DNA of 64,000 nucleotides, taken from positions 590,291 through 654,290 of the forward strand of contig NZ_BMMM01000003.1 of the NCBI RefSeq assembly GCF_014645835.1, read 5' to 3'. Position numbers and translations under genes: made by a program. Origin of the DNA: Streptomyces albiflavescens (GTDB taxonomy: Bacteria > Actinomycetota > Actinomycetes > Streptomycetales > Streptomycetaceae). Shown in pieces: positions 43,388 through 52,762 of this stretch. How positions within the stretch are numbered: position 1 is the first letter of the stretch; the number at the start of each line of letters is the position of its first letter. Under the pieces are notes generated by a model. That model worked only from the letters and a program-made list of their open reading frames with translations, was not told the origin of the DNA and did not search any database.

Positions 43388-46056
43388 TAGAGGCCCGCCA
43401 GCGCCTCCTTCGCCTTCGCCACCAGCCCGTCCGATCCACACGAACGCGCCAGCGTCAGTCCCTTGTTGAGCTCCGCCACCGAGCGGGCGGCGATGCCGTA
43501 CTCGACGCGGGCCGCCGCGTGTTCGTACTGGCAGGGCGAGGCTTCCAGGTAGGTGACCGCCTGGGCCGCCAGTCGTACCGCGCGCTGACCCGATTCGAGG
43601 GCCGCGGCGCAGCGGAGCGCCTCGCCGATGGCCGTGTCGGTGCCGAAACGCTCGGCCTGGCGGCGGGCGTCGGCGGCCAGGGTGGCGGCACGCGCCGGGT
43701 CCTCGGCGGCGAGGGCCCGGGCGAGGTCGACCGCCCAGGGTGCGAGCACCGGGTTGTGGTGACCGCGAGCGGTGGCGGCCTTCTCGGCTGCCTCGAGTTC
43801 GTTGATGCCGTCCTTGGCTCGGCCGGCGGCGAGCAGCAGACGACCGCGTACGGAGCGGGTGTCCGGGAGCACGATCGTGGACGGGTACGGAGGCGCGAAA
43901 CCGTAGCGTTCGGCGATCTCCGACGCCTCCTGGACGTGGCCGCGGGCGAGCAGCGTGTCGATGAGTCCGCAGGTCGCGGACCAGTAGAGGGGCAGCCCTC
44001 GGCCGACCCGTTCGGCGAGACGGAGCGATTCCCGCTGGTAGTGCTGCGCGTCGACGAGGCGGCCCCGTCGGCGGTGCGCGAGGCCGAGGTAGGCGTTGGC
44101 CAGGGAGAGGTGGCCGCCGCTCCAGCCGGCCTTCACATAGGCGTGCAGGGCCTCGCTGAACAGGCTTTCGGCCCGGTCCAGCCGGTCGGCGTAGGCATAC
44201 GCGCTGCCGAGCATCAGGAGCAGTTCGACGCCCCACTCGGTGTCGGTCCAGCCGAGTCCGGGTGCGAGGCGGCCGTTGACGAGGGCGCGGTCACAGAGTT
44301 CCACGACCTCTTCGGCGTTCTCGCCACGCGTCATCGCGTCGAAGCCGCGCAGTATGAGCAGCGCGCGCTCGGAGTTGTCCCGCCCGGTGCAGGTCCTGAC
44401 GAGTTCGGCGAGACCGAGGGAGTGTCCCGAGGCGCGCTCCTCGCCCGCGTGGATGCCCTCCCACATGTAGTGCACCGCCTGCAGCCGCATCCGGGCGGGG
44501 CCCGGTTCGAGCCGGGCGACCTCCTCGTCGACCGTGCGGACGGCCTCGTCCAGCTGGTTGTTGTGGAGCAGCGCCTGGGAGAGCCGGAAGACGGCGTCCA
44601 CGCGCATGGTGTCCTCGAGGCCGGGCCTTTCGAGCGCGGCGCGCAGATGGCCGATGGTCGTGGAGGGCGCGGTCAGGAGGGTGGCGCAGCCCAGTTCGTA
44701 GAGCACACGGGCGTGGACGTCGGGAAGCGGGGGCTCGGCCAGCGCGCGCTCCAGACAGCGCCTGGCCGCGTCGGGCGCGCCGACGGCGAGGTGTTCCCGG
44801 GCGGCCTCGCGCATCTGCTCGACGAGTTCGGGGTCGTCGTCCGGGTGGACTTCGAGGAGATGGCGGGACGCCGCGGCCGCGCCGCGCCCGGACTCGGTGA
44901 CCGCCCAGGCCGCCTGGCCGTGCATCGCGGTGCGCAGGGCGTCCGGGATCGAGCGGTAGACCGCGGTCGCGATGAGCGGGTGCACGAACTCCAGCTGATC
45001 TTCCTCCACTTGACCGTTCGTCGGCGCGGCCCTGGTCAGGATGCGGGCGGCGCTGAGGAGTTCGGCGCAGCGCAGGGCCTCATTGCTCTGCATGCCGGCG
45101 AGTTGGGCGGCGAGGTCGAGGGATATCCCGGTGCCGAGGATCGCGGCCGCCCAGGCGAACCGCGTGGCGTCGATGCCGAGTCCCTCGAGGCGGGCGACGA
45201 GTCCGCGGCCGCGGGCCGAGCGGTTCAGGTCGCGCAGTTCGGCGGCCGACCCCTCGGCCGGCTCCATCTCGCTGTCCTGCACCTTGGCGAGCAGTTCGAC
45301 CGTCTCGTACGGATTGCCGCCGGTGACCGCCCACACTTCGCGGCAGAACGGCGCGTCGGCGTGCTCCCCGAGCGTGGCGCGGGTCAGCCCTTCGGCCGCA
45401 GCCGGGGTCAGCGCGCTCAACGTGGCGACCGGTCGGGCCGCGGCGGCGACCACGTCGAGCAGCCGGGCGCTCTCGCCGCTGACCCCGCCGGGGCGGCGGG
45501 CGACCACGACGAGGACGGACAGGTCATCGAGCCGCTCGGCGAACGCGGCGAGCCAGCGCAACGTCTCCTGGTCGGCCCAGTGGGCGTCATCGATGAGCAG
45601 CACGAGCGGCCATTCGCGCTTGGCGAGCCGCCGCACCGCCGCGACCAGACCGTCGCACACACCCTGCGGGTCGGGCTGACGGTCGCCCGGCTCCGTGATG
45701 CCGAGGGCGGGTCCTGCGATGTCGTACCAGTCGCCCAGGTACTCACGCGCCTCCTCCGGCATCAGCGAGACGAGGGCCGGCTGCAGCAACTGCCGTACGA
45801 CATTGAAGGGAACGGACGTGACGGTCTCGCCGCCGCGTGCCGACCACACCGCACAGCCGCTGCTCTCCGCGATCCGGCGCGCCTCGGCGAGGAGCGCGGT
45901 CTTGCCGAGGCCGGCCTCGCCGCTGAACACCAGCAGGCTTCCCGAGGAGGCGGAGTCCGCGCGCAGCGCGGCGATCGCCTCTTCGAGTGTGGCAACTTCC
46001 TCATCGCGCTCCCACAGGGAAGCCGAGGCGACCACTCCGGGCCGTACCTCCGTCAT
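43387..46056 (-). CDS. LAL-type AAA ATPase regulator lacking the LuxR HTH
   Basis: 889 aa. ATG MTEVRPG is chosen for the GGGGAGG just upstream. Walker A is GEAGLGKT at 46-53 and Walker B is LVLLIDDAHWAD; sensor and helical regions follow, then ~450 residues of TPR-like helices. LAL regulators normally end with a LuxR-type HTH after a segment like the final RSCGSDGLVAKAKEALAGL. Here the frame stops at TAG made exactly at the MITE boundary, so the DNA-binding domain is missing. Either truncated or a partner protein without DNA binding. It is divergent from the MHS permease gene. Confidence 0.85.
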   Translation of the reverse strand: MTEVRPGVVASASLWERDEEVATLEEAIAALRADSASSGSLLVFSGEAGLGKTALLAEARRIAESSGCAVWSARGGETVTSVPFNVVRQLLQPALVSLMPEEAREYLGDWYDIAGPALGITEPGDRQPDPQGVCDGLVAAVRRLAKREWPLVLLIDDAHWADQETLRWLAAFAERLDDLSVLVVVARRPGGVSGESARLLDVVAAAARPVATLSALTPAAAEGLTRATLGEHADAPFCREVWAVTGGNPYETVELLAKVQDSEMEPAEGSAAELRDLNRSARGRGLVARLEGLGIDATRFAWAAAILGTGISLDLAAQLAGMQSNEALRCAELLSAARILTRAAPTNGQVEEDQLEFVHPLIATAVYRSIPDALRTAMHGQAAWAVTESGRGAAAASRHLLEVHPDDDPELVEQMREAAREHLAVGAPDAARRCLERALAEPPLPDVHARVLYELGCATLLTAPSTTIGHLRAALERPGLEDTMRVDAVFRLSQALLHNNQLDEAVRTVDEEVARLEPGPARMRLQAVHYMWEGIHAGEERASGHSLGLAELVRTCTGRDNSERALLILRGFDAMTRGENAEEVVELCDRALVNGRLAPGLGWTDTEWGVELLLMLGSAYAYADRLDRAESLFSEALHAYVKAGWSGGHLSLANAYLGLAHRRRGRLVDAQHYQRESLRLAERVGRGLPLYWSATCGLIDTLLARGHVQEASEIAERYGFAPPYPSTIVLPDTRSVRGRLLLAAGRAKDGINELEAAEKAATARGHHNPVLAPWAVDLARALAAEDPARAATLAADARRQAERFGTDTAIGEALRCAAALESGQRAVRLAAQAVTYLEASPCQYEHAAARVEYGIAARSVAELNKGLTLARSCGSDGLVAKAKEALAGL

Positions 46057-46212
46057 CCCGCTACCTCCCCAGGATCGCCACATCGACGTACTGGTAACGA
46101 GCCTAGCCGCCGGGAAGCCGCAGTGGAGGGGGGACCGGGCACGTGTTGCCGAGAGGAGTGACAGTGATGTCCCTGAGGCGACGCGGCGGGGCGTCGACCA
46201 GCCCGTGTGAAA

Positions 46213-46231
46213 GTTATTGACAGTCAACAAC
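46213..46231. promoter_or_regulatory. Palindrome in LAL / MHS permease intergenic region
   Basis: GTT-A-TTGACAGTCAA-C-AAC: an 11-bp perfect core (TTGACxGTCAA) flanked by a further matched 3-bp arm across one mismatch. It lies ~90 bp before the permease start in an AT-rich patch. Operator candidate for an unlinked regulator. Confidence 0.5.
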
Positions 46232-46316
46232 CCCCGAACTGAAGCAAATTTTCCAACATCAGTCTCCGTCGGAGGCCGACTCCTCACGGCCCCGGCACAC
46301 CCCGGGAGGAACCGGC

Positions 46317-47603
46317 ATGAGCGCCCCCGCGCACGACTCGGACCTGCGCGCCGCCCGGTCCGAGCACTCCCGCAGAGCCCTGTTCGCGGGCTCCGTGGGC
46401 AACTTCATCGAGTGGTACGAGTTCGGGGTCTACGGCTATTTCGCGACGATCATCGCGGCGCGCTTCTTCACACCGGAGGGCGGCAGCGAGGTCGAGGCCC
46501 TGGTGAAGACATACGCGTCCTTCGCACTGGCGTTCTTCTTCCGGCCCGTTGGCGCCGCGCTGTTCGGAAGGCTCGGCGACCGCATCGGGCGGCGCCCGGT
46601 TCTCATCCTGGTGATCGCCCTGATGACGGCCGCGACGACCCTGATCGGCATGCTGCCCACCTACGCCACGGTCGGGGCCCTCGCCCCGTGGCTGCTCACC
46701 TTCCTCCGCGTGCTCCAAGGACTGTCCGCGGGCGGAGAGTTCGGGGGCGCGGTCTCGGTGATGACGGAGTTCGCGCCGCCGGGCAGACGTGGACTGTACG
46801 GGTCGTGGCAATCCTTCACCGTCGCGCTCGGGCTCCTTGCCGGCGCGGGCGTCGCGGCGCTGCTGGCCACGGTGCTCGGCGCCGGCGAGCTGGAGGACTG
46901 GGGCTGGCGCCTGCCCTTCCTGTTGACGCTGCCGCTCGGCCTCGGTGCGCTGTGGCTGCGGCTGAGACTGGACGAGACGCCGTCCTTCGAGCGGGAACGG
47001 CAAGGGGAGCGCCCGCCCGGCCGTGAGGTGGCCAGGGCGATCGCGCTCGGCGCCGGGCGCGTCATGGGCTGGGCGGCGGCCGGTTACACCTTCCTGGTCG
47101 TGCTCCCCTCGTACCTGCAGAGCACTCTGAACGCGACCTTCCAGCAGGCACTGCTCGCCACGGTCCTCACCAACCTCGGCTTCGCGGCCACGATCGTCCC
47201 GGCGGGATGGCTCAGCGACCGGATCGGGCGGCGCCCGGTCATGCTCACGGGGGCCGTCCTGGTCACCGTGCTGGCGATCCCGCTGCTCAACCTCCTTCAC
47301 AACACCGGGACTTCGAACGGAGTGAAGGGTGTCGCCGTCTTCCTGGCGGGTGCCGTCGTCGGGCTGATGGCGGGGCCCGGTCCCGCGATGCTCTCCGAGA
47401 TGTTCCCGACGAGCGTGCGCTACACCGGCCTGGGACTCGCCTACGCACTGTCCAATGCGGTGTTCTCGGGCTGCGCGGGGCTCATCATCACGGAGACGAT
47501 CAAACGGACGGGCAGCGTGGACATCCCCGCGTACTACGCTGCGGCGACCTGCGCGGTGAGCGCGCTCGCGCTCGCCACGCTCCGTCCAGGCGAAGAGAGG
47601 TGA
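46317..47603 (+). CDS. MFS permease of the MHS (metabolite:H+ symporter) family
   Basis: 428 aa, 12 helices, ATG after GGGAGGA. Typical MHS N-terminus: GSVGNFIEWYEFGVYGYFA; FFRPVGAALFGRLGDRIGRR is the loop 2-3 signature and LRVLQGLSAGGEFGGA follows. Relatives import dicarboxylates, shikimate, proline-betaine or aromatic acids. It is followed by anmK after only 4 bp, so the two are probably cotranscribed. Substrate could be an organic acid or, given anmK, a cell-wall amino-sugar acid; the latter is inference. Confidence 0.93.
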   Translation: MSAPAHDSDLRAARSEHSRRALFAGSVGNFIEWYEFGVYGYFATIIAARFFTPEGGSEVEALVKTYASFALAFFFRPVGAALFGRLGDRIGRRPVLILVIALMTAATTLIGMLPTYATVGALAPWLLTFLRVLQGLSAGGEFGGAVSVMTEFAPPGRRGLYGSWQSFTVALGLLAGAGVAALLATVLGAGELEDWGWRLPFLLTLPLGLGALWLRLRLDETPSFERERQGERPPGREVARAIALGAGRVMGWAAAGYTFLVVLPSYLQSTLNATFQQALLATVLTNLGFAATIVPAGWLSDRIGRRPVMLTGAVLVTVLAIPLLNLLHNTGTSNGVKGVAVFLAGAVVGLMAGPGPAMLSEMFPTSVRYTGLGLAYALSNAVFSGCAGLIITETIKRTGSVDIPAYYAAATCAVSALALATLRPGEER

Positions 47604-47607
47604 GCGG

Positions 47608-48762
47608 GTGCGGGTGATCGGCCTGATGTCCGGTACGTCGTACGACGCGATCGACGCGGCGGCCGCCGAGCTGACCCTCGACGGGGACAGCCTCGTACTG
47701 CGGCCGCTCGGGCTCGTCAGCGAGGCGTACGAGGACGGACTGCGCGAGGCGCTCGCGGCGGCGCTGCCTCCGGCCCCCACCAGCCTGGCCGAGGTGTGCC
47801 GCCTGGACACCCTCATCGGGCAGGCCTTCGCGGCGACAGCCGTCCGGGCCGACCGGGAACTGTGCGGCGGGGAAGGTGAGTTGGTCGCCTCGCACGGGCA
47901 GACCGTCTACCACTGGGCGGCGGACGGGCAGGTGCACGGAACCCTCCAGCTCGGGCAGCCCGCCTGGATCGCCGAGGCGACCGGGCTGCCGGTGGTCGCC
48001 GACTTCCGCCCGCGTGACATCGCCGCGGGCGGCCAGGGCGCGCCGCTGGTGAGCCTGGTCGACCTGCTGTGGCTGCGCGGCCGGCCCGGGACACCGGTGG
48101 CGCTGAACCTCGGCGGCATCGCCAACCTCACCGCGCCGGACGGCACCGCCTTCGACACCGGGCCCGCATGCGCGCTCGTCGACGCGGCGGTACGCGGGCT
48201 GAGCGGAGGACGCCTCGACTACGACGTGGACGGCGCCCTCGCCGCCCGCGGCACCGTCCACGAGCCGCTGCTCCTGCGCCTGCTCGCCGAGCCGTACTAC
48301 GCGCTGCCCGCGCCCAAGACCACGGGCAAGGAGCTGTTTCATCTCGGCTATCTGCGGGACGCGTTGACGGGTTTCGGGACGCTCACCGCCGAGGACGTCA
48401 TCGCGACCCTCACCCGGCTCACCGCACGGACGGTCGCGGACGCCGTGCGCGCGGTGCGGGCCACGGAGGTGATCGCCTCCGGCGGCGGCACCCGCAATCC
48501 CGTACTCATGGCGATGCTGAGCGAGGAACTCCCCGACGTGCTGCTGCGCACCTCCGACGAGTTGGGGCTGCCGTCGAACGCCAAGGAGGCGTACGCCTTC
48601 GCCGTGCTGGGCTTTCTGACGCTGCACGGACTCGCGGGCACCGATCCGGCGAGCACCGGGGCCCGGCACCCCAGCGTGCTCGGATCGATCACCCCGGGAA
48701 GGAACGGGCTGCGGCTGCCGCCGCGGGCGGACCGGACGCCCGTACGGCTGATGGTGAAGTGA
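47608..48762 (+). CDS. anmK: Anhydro-N-acetylmuramic acid kinase
   Basis: 384 aa, GTG start. VIGLMSGTSYDAIDAA (ATP loop with the catalytic-Asp region), ASHGQTVYHW, VVADFRPRDIAAGGQGAPLV, NLGGIANLT and the C-terminal ASGGGTRNPVLM block are diagnostic. The enzyme phosphorylates and opens 1,6-anhydro-MurNAc to MurNAc-6-phosphate in peptidoglycan recycling. Coupled to an MHS permease. No MurQ etherase in the window. Confidence 0.95.
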   Translation: MRVIGLMSGTSYDAIDAAAAELTLDGDSLVLRPLGLVSEAYEDGLREALAAALPPAPTSLAEVCRLDTLIGQAFAATAVRADRELCGGEGELVASHGQTVYHWAADGQVHGTLQLGQPAWIAEATGLPVVADFRPRDIAAGGQGAPLVSLVDLLWLRGRPGTPVALNLGGIANLTAPDGTAFDTGPACALVDAAVRGLSGGRLDYDVDGALAARGTVHEPLLLRLLAEPYYALPAPKTTGKELFHLGYLRDALTGFGTLTAEDVIATLTRLTARTVADAVRAVRATEVIASGGGTRNPVLMAMLSEELPDVLLRTSDELGLPSNAKEAYAFAVLGFLTLHGLAGTDPASTGARHPSVLGSITPGRNGLRLPPRADRTPVRLMVK

Positions 48763-48817
48763 CTCCTGCCGGGGCCCTCTCATCCGCCTTTCACCCAGGG
48801 CTCATACGGTGGGCACC

Positions 48818-49831
48818 ATGACGCAGGTGACTCCTCCCGGCTGGTATCCCGACCCCGGGCAGACAGATGAAGCTCCCGCCACCGAGCGCTGGTGGGACGG
48901 TAAGGCATGGACGGACCAGACCCGCCCCGTCGGGTCGGCCGCCGCATGGGGTCCCCCGGCGCACCCGTCGGCCGCCGGACCGTATCCGGCCCTGGCCCCG
49001 GGTGCACCGCGACGCGGACTGCGCATGGGCATAGCGGTCGCCGCGGCGATCGCGGTCCTCGCGGGCATCGGAGGCGGTGTGTACGCGCTGACCAAGGACG
49101 ACGGCAACAGCGGCAGCAGCGCGAACTCCCAGGGCCCCGGCGGTCAGGGCGGCCCCGGAGGCGGACAGGGTGGCACGGGCGCGCCCTGGGGCGGACAGGG
49201 TGGCGAGTCGGGGGGACCCGGCGGCGCACCCGGTGACTCCGGCGGTTCGGGCGGCCAGACCCCGGCGCCCGGTCAGTCGGGGCAGCCGCAGACCGAGGAC
49301 GGCTACGCCACGGACGCGTACAACGGCATCAGCATCCCGGTGCCCGACGGCTGGACCGGCCAGAGCGGGATGGGTAGCGCCACGATCTCCACCAAGGACA
49401 CCTACAAGTGCCCCGGCGACACCTCGCAGAAGTGCCAGCGGGGCGGGGCGTACTCGGCTCCCGCACTGGCGCAGAAGCTGAAGTCGACCACGGCGGAGGC
49501 GGCGGCCAAGGAGGACATCGCCAAGAACGCCACGGAGTCGTACGGCAAGGGCTACGGCACGATCACCTCGCACACGGAGCTCGCCTCGAAGGCGGTCACG
49601 GTGGCCGGCGAGAAGGGCTATCTGGTCCGGTGGAAGGTCGTGACGAGCAAGGGTGACGACGGCTATGTCGAGTCGCTCGTCTTCCCCTCCCCCACAGACT
49701 CCAAGTCGCTCGTCGTCGTCCGCTTCGGTGTCGACGTCAGCTCCAAGGCGCCCGAGCAGTCGGTGATCGACACGATCACCAAGGGCATCAAGGTGGCGCC
49801 CGGGGCCGGCGGCAACGGGCAGAACGTCTAG
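48818..49831 (+). CDS. DUF2510 membrane-anchored protein
   Basis: 337 aa from ATG MTQVTPP; a GTG three codons earlier is possible. Residues ~5-40 are a DUF2510 domain (PPGWYPDPG, then ERWWDGKAWTDQTRP). One transmembrane helix lies at ~70-92, then a Gly/Gln-rich linker of ~55 residues with GGQGG repeats. The C-terminal ~170 residues form a globular extracellular domain beginning YNGISIPVPDGWTGQSG, with two Cys (KCPGDTSQKC) likely disulfide-bonded. Function unknown. Confidence 0.88.
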   Translation: MTQVTPPGWYPDPGQTDEAPATERWWDGKAWTDQTRPVGSAAAWGPPAHPSAAGPYPALAPGAPRRGLRMGIAVAAAIAVLAGIGGGVYALTKDDGNSGSSANSQGPGGQGGPGGGQGGTGAPWGGQGGESGGPGGAPGDSGGSGGQTPAPGQSGQPQTEDGYATDAYNGISIPVPDGWTGQSGMGSATISTKDTYKCPGDTSQKCQRGGAYSAPALAQKLKSTTAEAAAKEDIAKNATESYGKGYGTITSHTELASKAVTVAGEKGYLVRWKVVTSKGDDGYVESLVFPSPTDSKSLVVVRFGVDVSSKAPEQSVIDTITKGIKVAPGAGGNGQNV

Positions 49832-49882
49832 GGGGTTTCGTCCGGCCTGATCCGCCGGACGGAGCACGGCCCGAAAGAGTTC

Positions 49883-49927
49883 GGCCGGGTGGGGCGCCCC
49901 TCCGCTCAAGGGGAACCCCACCCGGCC
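49883..49927. terminator. Bidirectional terminator hairpin
   Basis: GGCCGGGTGGGG (49883-49894) pairs with CCCCACCCGGCC (49916-49927), with a smaller GCCCCT/AGGGG element in the loop. Placed between two convergent genes. Confidence 0.7.
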
Positions 49928-50010
49928 GGGGGGTGCGCGCCGCCCCCGTCCCCACGGTGCGGCGCGATACAGGCCGACGTCCGGTCATCCCGCGGACGGC
50001 GACCTGAGTC

Positions 50011-50625
50011 TCAGGTCAGGCCAAGGGCCGGCAGCACGACCGCCTCCACGAATTGCGAGAGATAGTCCGAATCCGCGTACTTGCCTTCCAGAACGGGGCG
50101 TACGCGCACGACCCCGAACAGCTGCGCCGGGATGAACTCCAGCGCCGGGTGGTCGGCGGCGATCTCCCCGCGGTCGACCGCGCGGGCGATCATCTCCCCG
50201 ACCGCCGCGATCTCGGGCTCGACGAGCGCGTCGCGCAACGCCTCCTGCAGCTCGCTGTCCTGCATCACGGCATGGCCGAGCGCCTGGAGCAGCTGGGTGT
50301 CGGGGCCCGACCAGTCGCCCGCGGCCCGCGCGGCCTCGCGCAGGTCCCCGGCGAGCGAGCCGGTGTCGATCCCCGCGAACCGCGGACAGCGGTTGGCGCG
50401 CAGCGCGGCGGCCACGAACTGGGGCTTCGTCTTCCACTGCCGGTAGAGCGTGGACTTGCTGCAGCGGGTGCTCGTGGCCACGCCCTCCATGGAGAGCGCC
50501 TCGTAGCCGCTATCGCGGATCTGGTCGAGCACGGCGTCGTAGAACTCCTGCTCACGCTCGGGCGTGATCTTGGAGCGGCTCGAGGCGATGACCGTCTCCG
50601 GTCCGTCCGCAGCCTGCGACGTCAT
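50011..50625 (-). CDS. TetR-family regulator beside operator array
   Basis: 204 aa, ATG with GAGGAG. N-terminal HTH with LSMEGVATSTRCSKSTLYRQW; the long C-terminal domain begins with TKPQFVAAALRANRCP and ends with a TetR_C_16-like region. Divergent from the PAP2-DMT gene pair. The intergenic region holds an array of seven 16-bp spaced units (50686-50790), very probably its binding sites, which would give autorepression and control of the phosphatase and transporter. Confidence 0.92.
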   Translation of the reverse strand: MTSQAADGPETVIASSRSKITPEREQEFYDAVLDQIRDSGYEALSMEGVATSTRCSKSTLYRQWKTKPQFVAAALRANRCPRFAGIDTGSLAGDLREAARAAGDWSGPDTQLLQALGHAVMQDSELQEALRDALVEPEIAAVGEMIARAVDRGEIAADHPALEFIPAQLFGVVRVRPVLEGKYADSDYLSQFVEAVVLPALGLT

Positions 50626-50685
50626 GGCTCTTCTCCTCGCTGATCAGGCTCGGGTCGGTGACCCGTGGTGTTCCGCTTCACACAG

Positions 50686-50790
50686 TCTAATCGATACGCC
50701 AGTGTACCGGTACGGAGGCGTATCGGTACACTGGCGTATCGGTACACCGCCGTATCGGTACACTCCCGTATCGGTACACTGCCGTATCGA
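50686..50790. promoter_or_regulatory. 16-bp periodic operator array
   Basis: CGTATCGGTACAC recurs at 50719, 50735, 50751 and 50767, exactly 16 bp apart, with a partial copy at 50783. To the left the orientation flips: an inverted copy with one mismatch at 50702-50714 and a degenerate one at 50686-50698, again 16 bp apart. Each unit is a near-palindrome (TATCGGTA). It spans most of the TetR/PAP2 intergenic region. Confidence 0.8.
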
Positions 50791-50887
50791 TGAGCCTTGG
50801 ACAGAACCCACTCTTCTGTCGAGTGGATCCTGTCCTGGGCTCACCGCGCACCACCCCACGCAAGACCGTCAGCAAGGGGGCCGGGGG

Positions 50888-51772
50888 ATGGATTCCCGAA
50901 CCGAGCCTGCAGATTCCGAGTCCGCCTCAGAACCGGAGCCGCCCGACGCGGCCATACGCCGGGCGTCGCCCCAGGGCGGCGCCTCCGCATCGCACGCGTA
51001 CGACGCCGCGGCGCGCCCGCCGCTCCTTCGCGAGCTGCTGCTCGTCGTGGGGCTCTTCGCCATCTACAAGATCGGCAGGCAGCTGGCCACCGGCCATACC
51101 GGCGAGGCGTTCGGCAACGCACACCGCGTGTGGGACCTGGAGCGGGCCGTCCACCTGCCGGGCGAGGGCGCCGTGCAGAGCGCACTGCTGCACAGCGACA
51201 CCCTCGTGCACATCGCGAACACCTACTACGCGGCCGTGCACTTCCCGGCCACCGCGGCCTTCCTGGTCTGGCTGTATCTGCGGCGCCCCGCCCACTACGT
51301 CTGGGCCCGCCGAGTGCTCGCCGTGCTCACCGCCGCTGCCCTGGTGGGACATCTCACCTTCCCGCTCGCGCCGCCGCGCCTGCTCGGCGAGGCGGGGCTC
51401 GTGGACACCGGGCAGGCGTACGGGCCCACGGTGTACGGGGCGCACCCGGCGACCGACTCGATGGCGAACCAGTTCGCGGCGATGCCGTCACTGCACTTCG
51501 GCTGGGCGCTGATGGTGGCGATCGGCCTGATCGCGGCCACTCACTCCCGATGGCGCTGGCTGTGGCTGCTGCATCCGCTGCTCACCCTGCTGGTGATCGT
51601 CGGCACGGCGAACCACTACTGGCTCGACGCCATCGTCGCGACCGCGCTGCTCGGCATCGCGCTCGCCGTGATCCACCTGCCGCACCGGACGGCGACGACC
51701 GCCGGCCGGGTCCAGGAGCGCGCCGAAGGTCCCGTGCAGGAAGTGCCGGAGCTCGTGGGGGCGGCGCGATGA
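50888..51772 (+). CDS. PAP2-superfamily membrane phosphatase (Aur1/Ipt1-like)
   Basis: 294 aa, ATG after GGGGG. About six helices. The phosphatase motifs are AMPSLHFGWALMV (motif 2 His) and GTANHYWLDAIVAT (motif 3 His and Asp); motif 1 is represented by the PLAPPRLLG area. The set matches inositolphosphorylceramide synthase-like PAP2 proteins that act on phospholipid or prenyl phosphate headgroups. The N-terminal ~45 residues are disordered. Overlaps the DMT gene by ATGA and is likely controlled by the divergent TetR protein. Confidence 0.9.
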   Translation: MDSRTEPADSESASEPEPPDAAIRRASPQGGASASHAYDAAARPPLLRELLLVVGLFAIYKIGRQLATGHTGEAFGNAHRVWDLERAVHLPGEGAVQSALLHSDTLVHIANTYYAAVHFPATAAFLVWLYLRRPAHYVWARRVLAVLTAAALVGHLTFPLAPPRLLGEAGLVDTGQAYGPTVYGAHPATDSMANQFAAMPSLHFGWALMVAIGLIAATHSRWRWLWLLHPLLTLLVIVGTANHYWLDAIVATALLGIALAVIHLPHRTATTAGRVQERAEGPVQEVPELVGAAR

Positions 51773-52737
51773 GCGCGACTGCCGCCGCCGTCGTCCTGTC
51801 CCTGTTCTCGGCCGTCGCGTACGCCGCCGCGGCCGTCGCCCAGGAGCGGCTCGCCTCCCGGTCCGCCGGCTCGGGCACGCTGCGGCTGCTGGCCAGCGGG
51901 GCCTGGTGGTGGTCGGTCGTGCTCAACGCGTCCGCCGCGCTGCTGCATGTCGCCGCGCTCAAGTACGGAACGCTCACGCTGGTGCAGCCGCTCGGCGCGC
52001 TCACCCTGGTGGCCGCGGTGCCGCTGGGGGCGCGGGTGGCCGGACGGCGGGTCAGCGCGGTCGAGTGGCGCGGTACGGCGCTCACGCTGCTCGGCCTCGC
52101 CGCGCTGCTCGTCACGGCGTCCGGGCCCGCGCCCGAGGACGTGCTGAGCGTGCCGCAGGCGCTGGCCGTCGCCGGTACGACCGCCGTGCTGATCGGCGGT
52201 CTGTCACGACCGGGAGCGCGGCCGGGGCTGCGGCACGCGACCGCCTCCGGGTTCGCCTCGGGTGTCGCCTCCGCGCTCACGCAGACCGTGACGGTGGCCG
52301 CGACGGACCGTTCGGACTCGCTGCTGAGTGCCCAAGTCGTCGTGGTGGCACTGCTCGTGGCGGCCTTCGCTGTGGGCGGACTCCTGCTGTCGCAGACCGC
52401 GTACCAGGGCGGTCTCGGCGCACCGCTCGCCGTCGTGACGCTCGCCAACCCGGTGGCCGCCGCGGCGATCGGCCTGTCCCTGCTGGGCGAACACCTTCAG
52501 GGCGGCGCGGCGGGCGTCATGCTGGCACTCGCGGGAGCGGGTGTAGCGGCGTGGGGTGTGCTGACGCTCTCACGGTCGGCCCCGGAGCCCGTGCCCTCGG
52601 CGGCCGACTTGGTGGCCGACTTGATGGACGACGACCACCCCGTCGCCGCGGTGCTGGCACTGGAGCCGGGATCGGCGGCGTACGAACCCTCATTGGTGCC
52701 CCAGCAGCCCAACCCGGGCCACCTGACGGCTCACTAG
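51769..52737 (+). CDS. DMT-family (EamA-like) transporter
   Basis: 322 aa with about ten transmembrane helices, from SATAAAVVLSLFSAVAYA onward, and an acidic cytoplasmic tail (~40 residues). The two five-helix halves, with LVQPLGALTLVAAVPLG in the first and PLAVVTLANPVAAAAIGLSL in the second, fit DMT permeases such as the NIPA/EamA type. Translationally coupled to the PAP2 gene. Substrate unknown; possible partner in lipid-headgroup or metabolite export. Confidence 0.9.
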   Translation: MSATAAAVVLSLFSAVAYAAAAVAQERLASRSAGSGTLRLLASGAWWWSVVLNASAALLHVAALKYGTLTLVQPLGALTLVAAVPLGARVAGRRVSAVEWRGTALTLLGLAALLVTASGPAPEDVLSVPQALAVAGTTAVLIGGLSRPGARPGLRHATASGFASGVASALTQTVTVAATDRSDSLLSAQVVVVALLVAAFAVGGLLLSQTAYQGGLGAPLAVVTLANPVAAAAIGLSLLGEHLQGGAAGVMLALAGAGVAAWGVLTLSRSAPEPVPSAADLVADLMDDDHPVAAVLALEPGSAAYEPSLVPQQPNPGHLTAH

Positions 52738-52762
52738 CGTCGACTCGCCGACGCCAACGACA

